DNA of 5,864 nucleotides from Dehalococcoidia bacterium (GTDB lineage: Bacteria; Chloroflexota; Dehalococcoidia; UBA2985). Both the position numbers and the translations under genes were made by a program. Where the stretch lies: NCBI GenBank assembly GCA_030740415.1, contig JASLXI010000070.1:1-5864 (forward strand), given 5' to 3'. Below the pieces are notes generated by a model that worked only from the letters and a program-made list of their open reading frames with translations, was not told the origin of the DNA and did not search any database. Below, one piece after another: positions 5,007-5,864 of this stretch (positions are counted from its first letter, which is position 1; each line of letters starts with the position of its first letter).

Positions 5007-5864
5007 CTAACCAGGGTACTTGCTCCAGGTGGTCCAGCACGAGTCTGTTGGAGTGTAGGCGCCCGATACGGCGATCTCGGCCTTGTTATTCACTTGGCGA
5101 TTGCCTGCTTGCCCCCGTACCTGCTGAATGCAATCGTTATGCAACCAAACACGTGTGCGTCCGCTCCCGGTGTTGCCACCGCTGGATGAGAAGGGATGGG
5201 GACCTTCAACGGTGATATCTCCCGCCCAAAAGTCGTGTGCCTCGCCCCGTTTAACACCGTGCCACTGGAAGCCCTCCAAATAATACTGTGTAAATAGAGT
5301 GAACCCGTCGTACGGATTAAACACGTCTATGTCACTGGCAGTGATACCAGATCCGTCAAATACTTTCCGCGCTATGGCGTCGGTAGAGGCCTCTACCTCA
5401 TCCAGTGTTTGGACGTTACTTCGGACCTTTGGGACGTTCGAAGCGTGATTGAGTATATAAACCGGAGGCTGCTTCATGTCCTTGGCCCGATCTGCAGTAG
5501 TGAAGACGTAAGCGAATGATACTTGGATTGGCATGTCGGCGTCGTAAAGGTTCATAGGTTTAGCTAACCATCTCGCAGCGATGTAGTCCTCGGCAGTGAT
5601 CGCATCTGGCCGATGCTGGTAGAAGAATCCATCCGGATTCATGAGTCCGTTCCTTCGTTGATTCACAATGAAAGGGGCCATCCTGTCGTGGTTGGAGCCG
5701 TACTTCTTGCAATACTTATTGAGCGCGTAGCCGTAAGCGGCACCAGCGGCACTCCAACCCCAGGGACTTGTCCACTGGGCGCGATCGGGGGCGGTATCCA
5801 TCGCGTTAAATCCCCACTGGGAGTACCGACCTGAGAGGTTATTAAGTGCCCGAACAACCAAGAC
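5007..5864 (-). CDS. Thiolase-like / SCP-x-type paralog, N-terminus outside window
   Basis: The minus-strand frame is open from the window edge to TAG (complement of 5007-5009) and encodes 285 residues of the same family as the complete copy at 3454-4782. The C-terminal 285 residues of that copy align with it end to end with no net length difference. By eye about 60% of positions are identical over the last 105 residues. Shared blocks include YCKKYGSNHDRMAPFIVN, NGLMNPDGFFYQHRPD, AKDMKQPPVYILNH, NPYDGFTLF and SGGNTGSGRTRVWLH. The last again has Gly-Arg-Thr in place of Gly-His-Pro. About 157 N-terminal residues, including the nucleophile region, lie beyond the edge, so the catalytic Cys cannot be judged; the TTG at 5861 is internal and not the start. 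The two genes converge and are separated by 224 bases, so they are not one operon, and probably arose by duplication with inversion or by separate acquisition. The role is presumably in acyl-CoA metabolism; exact reaction unknown. Confidence 0.9.
   Translation of the reverse strand, partial: VLVVRALNNLSGRYSQWGFNAMDTAPDRAQWTSPWGWSAAGAAYGYALNKYCKKYGSNHDRMAPFIVNQRRNGLMNPDGFFYQHRPDAITAEDYIAARWLAKPMNLYDADMPIQVSFAYVFTTADRAKDMKQPPVYILNHASNVPKVRSNVQTLDEVEASTDAIARKVFDGSGITASDIDVFNPYDGFTLFTQYYLEGFQWHGVKRGEAHDFWAGDITVEGPHPFSSSGGNTGSGRTRVWLHNDCIQQVRGQAGNRQVNNKAEIAVSGAYTPTDSCWTTWSKYPG

Noticed and set aside
4819..5040. Minus-strand frame of 73 codons in the spacer between the thiolase genes
   Set aside because: It overlaps the end of the minus-strand thiolase gene in another frame, has no ribosome binding site, and its product is not family-like.

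Overview
The window looks like a catabolic or accessory stretch of a bacterial chromosome of moderately high G+C content, probably from an uncultivated soil or marine lineage. A tandem-duplicated CaiB/BaiF CoA-transferase, SCP-x-like thiolase paralogs and a decayed AAA ATPase of the LuxR/adenylate-cyclase-linked type together resemble what is found in Chloroflexota (for example SAR202-like groups) and some other acyl-CoA-rich environmental phyla. This placement is an impression from gene content, not a demonstrated assignment. No tRNA, rRNA, CRISPR array, intact transposase or phage gene was seen.

Layout. Positions 1-215 (+) hold the C-terminal end of a protein I cannot name. After 76 bases with a good Shine-Dalgarno and a possible promoter comes an 819-residue CoA-transferase (292-2751, +) made of two fused CaiB/BaiF units. 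The next 702 bases have no intact gene. From about 2887 to 3426 they carry the remains of an AAA ATPase regulator: its recognisable blocks lie in the expected order and spacing but are broken by stops, a damaged Walker A and probable indels. This relic contains a 15-bp hairpin and a 9-bp tandem duplication. A complete thiolase-like protein follows (3454-4782, +). A 224-base spacer then holds a 32-codon ORF of unknown status and a small hairpin. A second thiolase-like paralog runs convergently (5007-5864, -) and is cut by the window edge.

How the genes may work together (inference). The CoA-transferase would activate a carboxylic acid by moving CoA onto it (or act on an acyl-CoA thioester), and the thiolase-fold proteins would act on acyl-CoA substrates in the same catabolic route. 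Both thiolase paralogs replace the canonical C-terminal Gly-His-Pro motif with Gly-Arg-Thr, so classical acetyl-CoA acetyltransferase activity should not be assumed. No DUF35/OB-fold partner, often encoded beside such proteins, is seen in the window. I found no convincing wholly new system. The most notable points are the unusual active-site columns in the CoA-transferase and thiolases, the ATPase relic, and the strong hairpin inside it.
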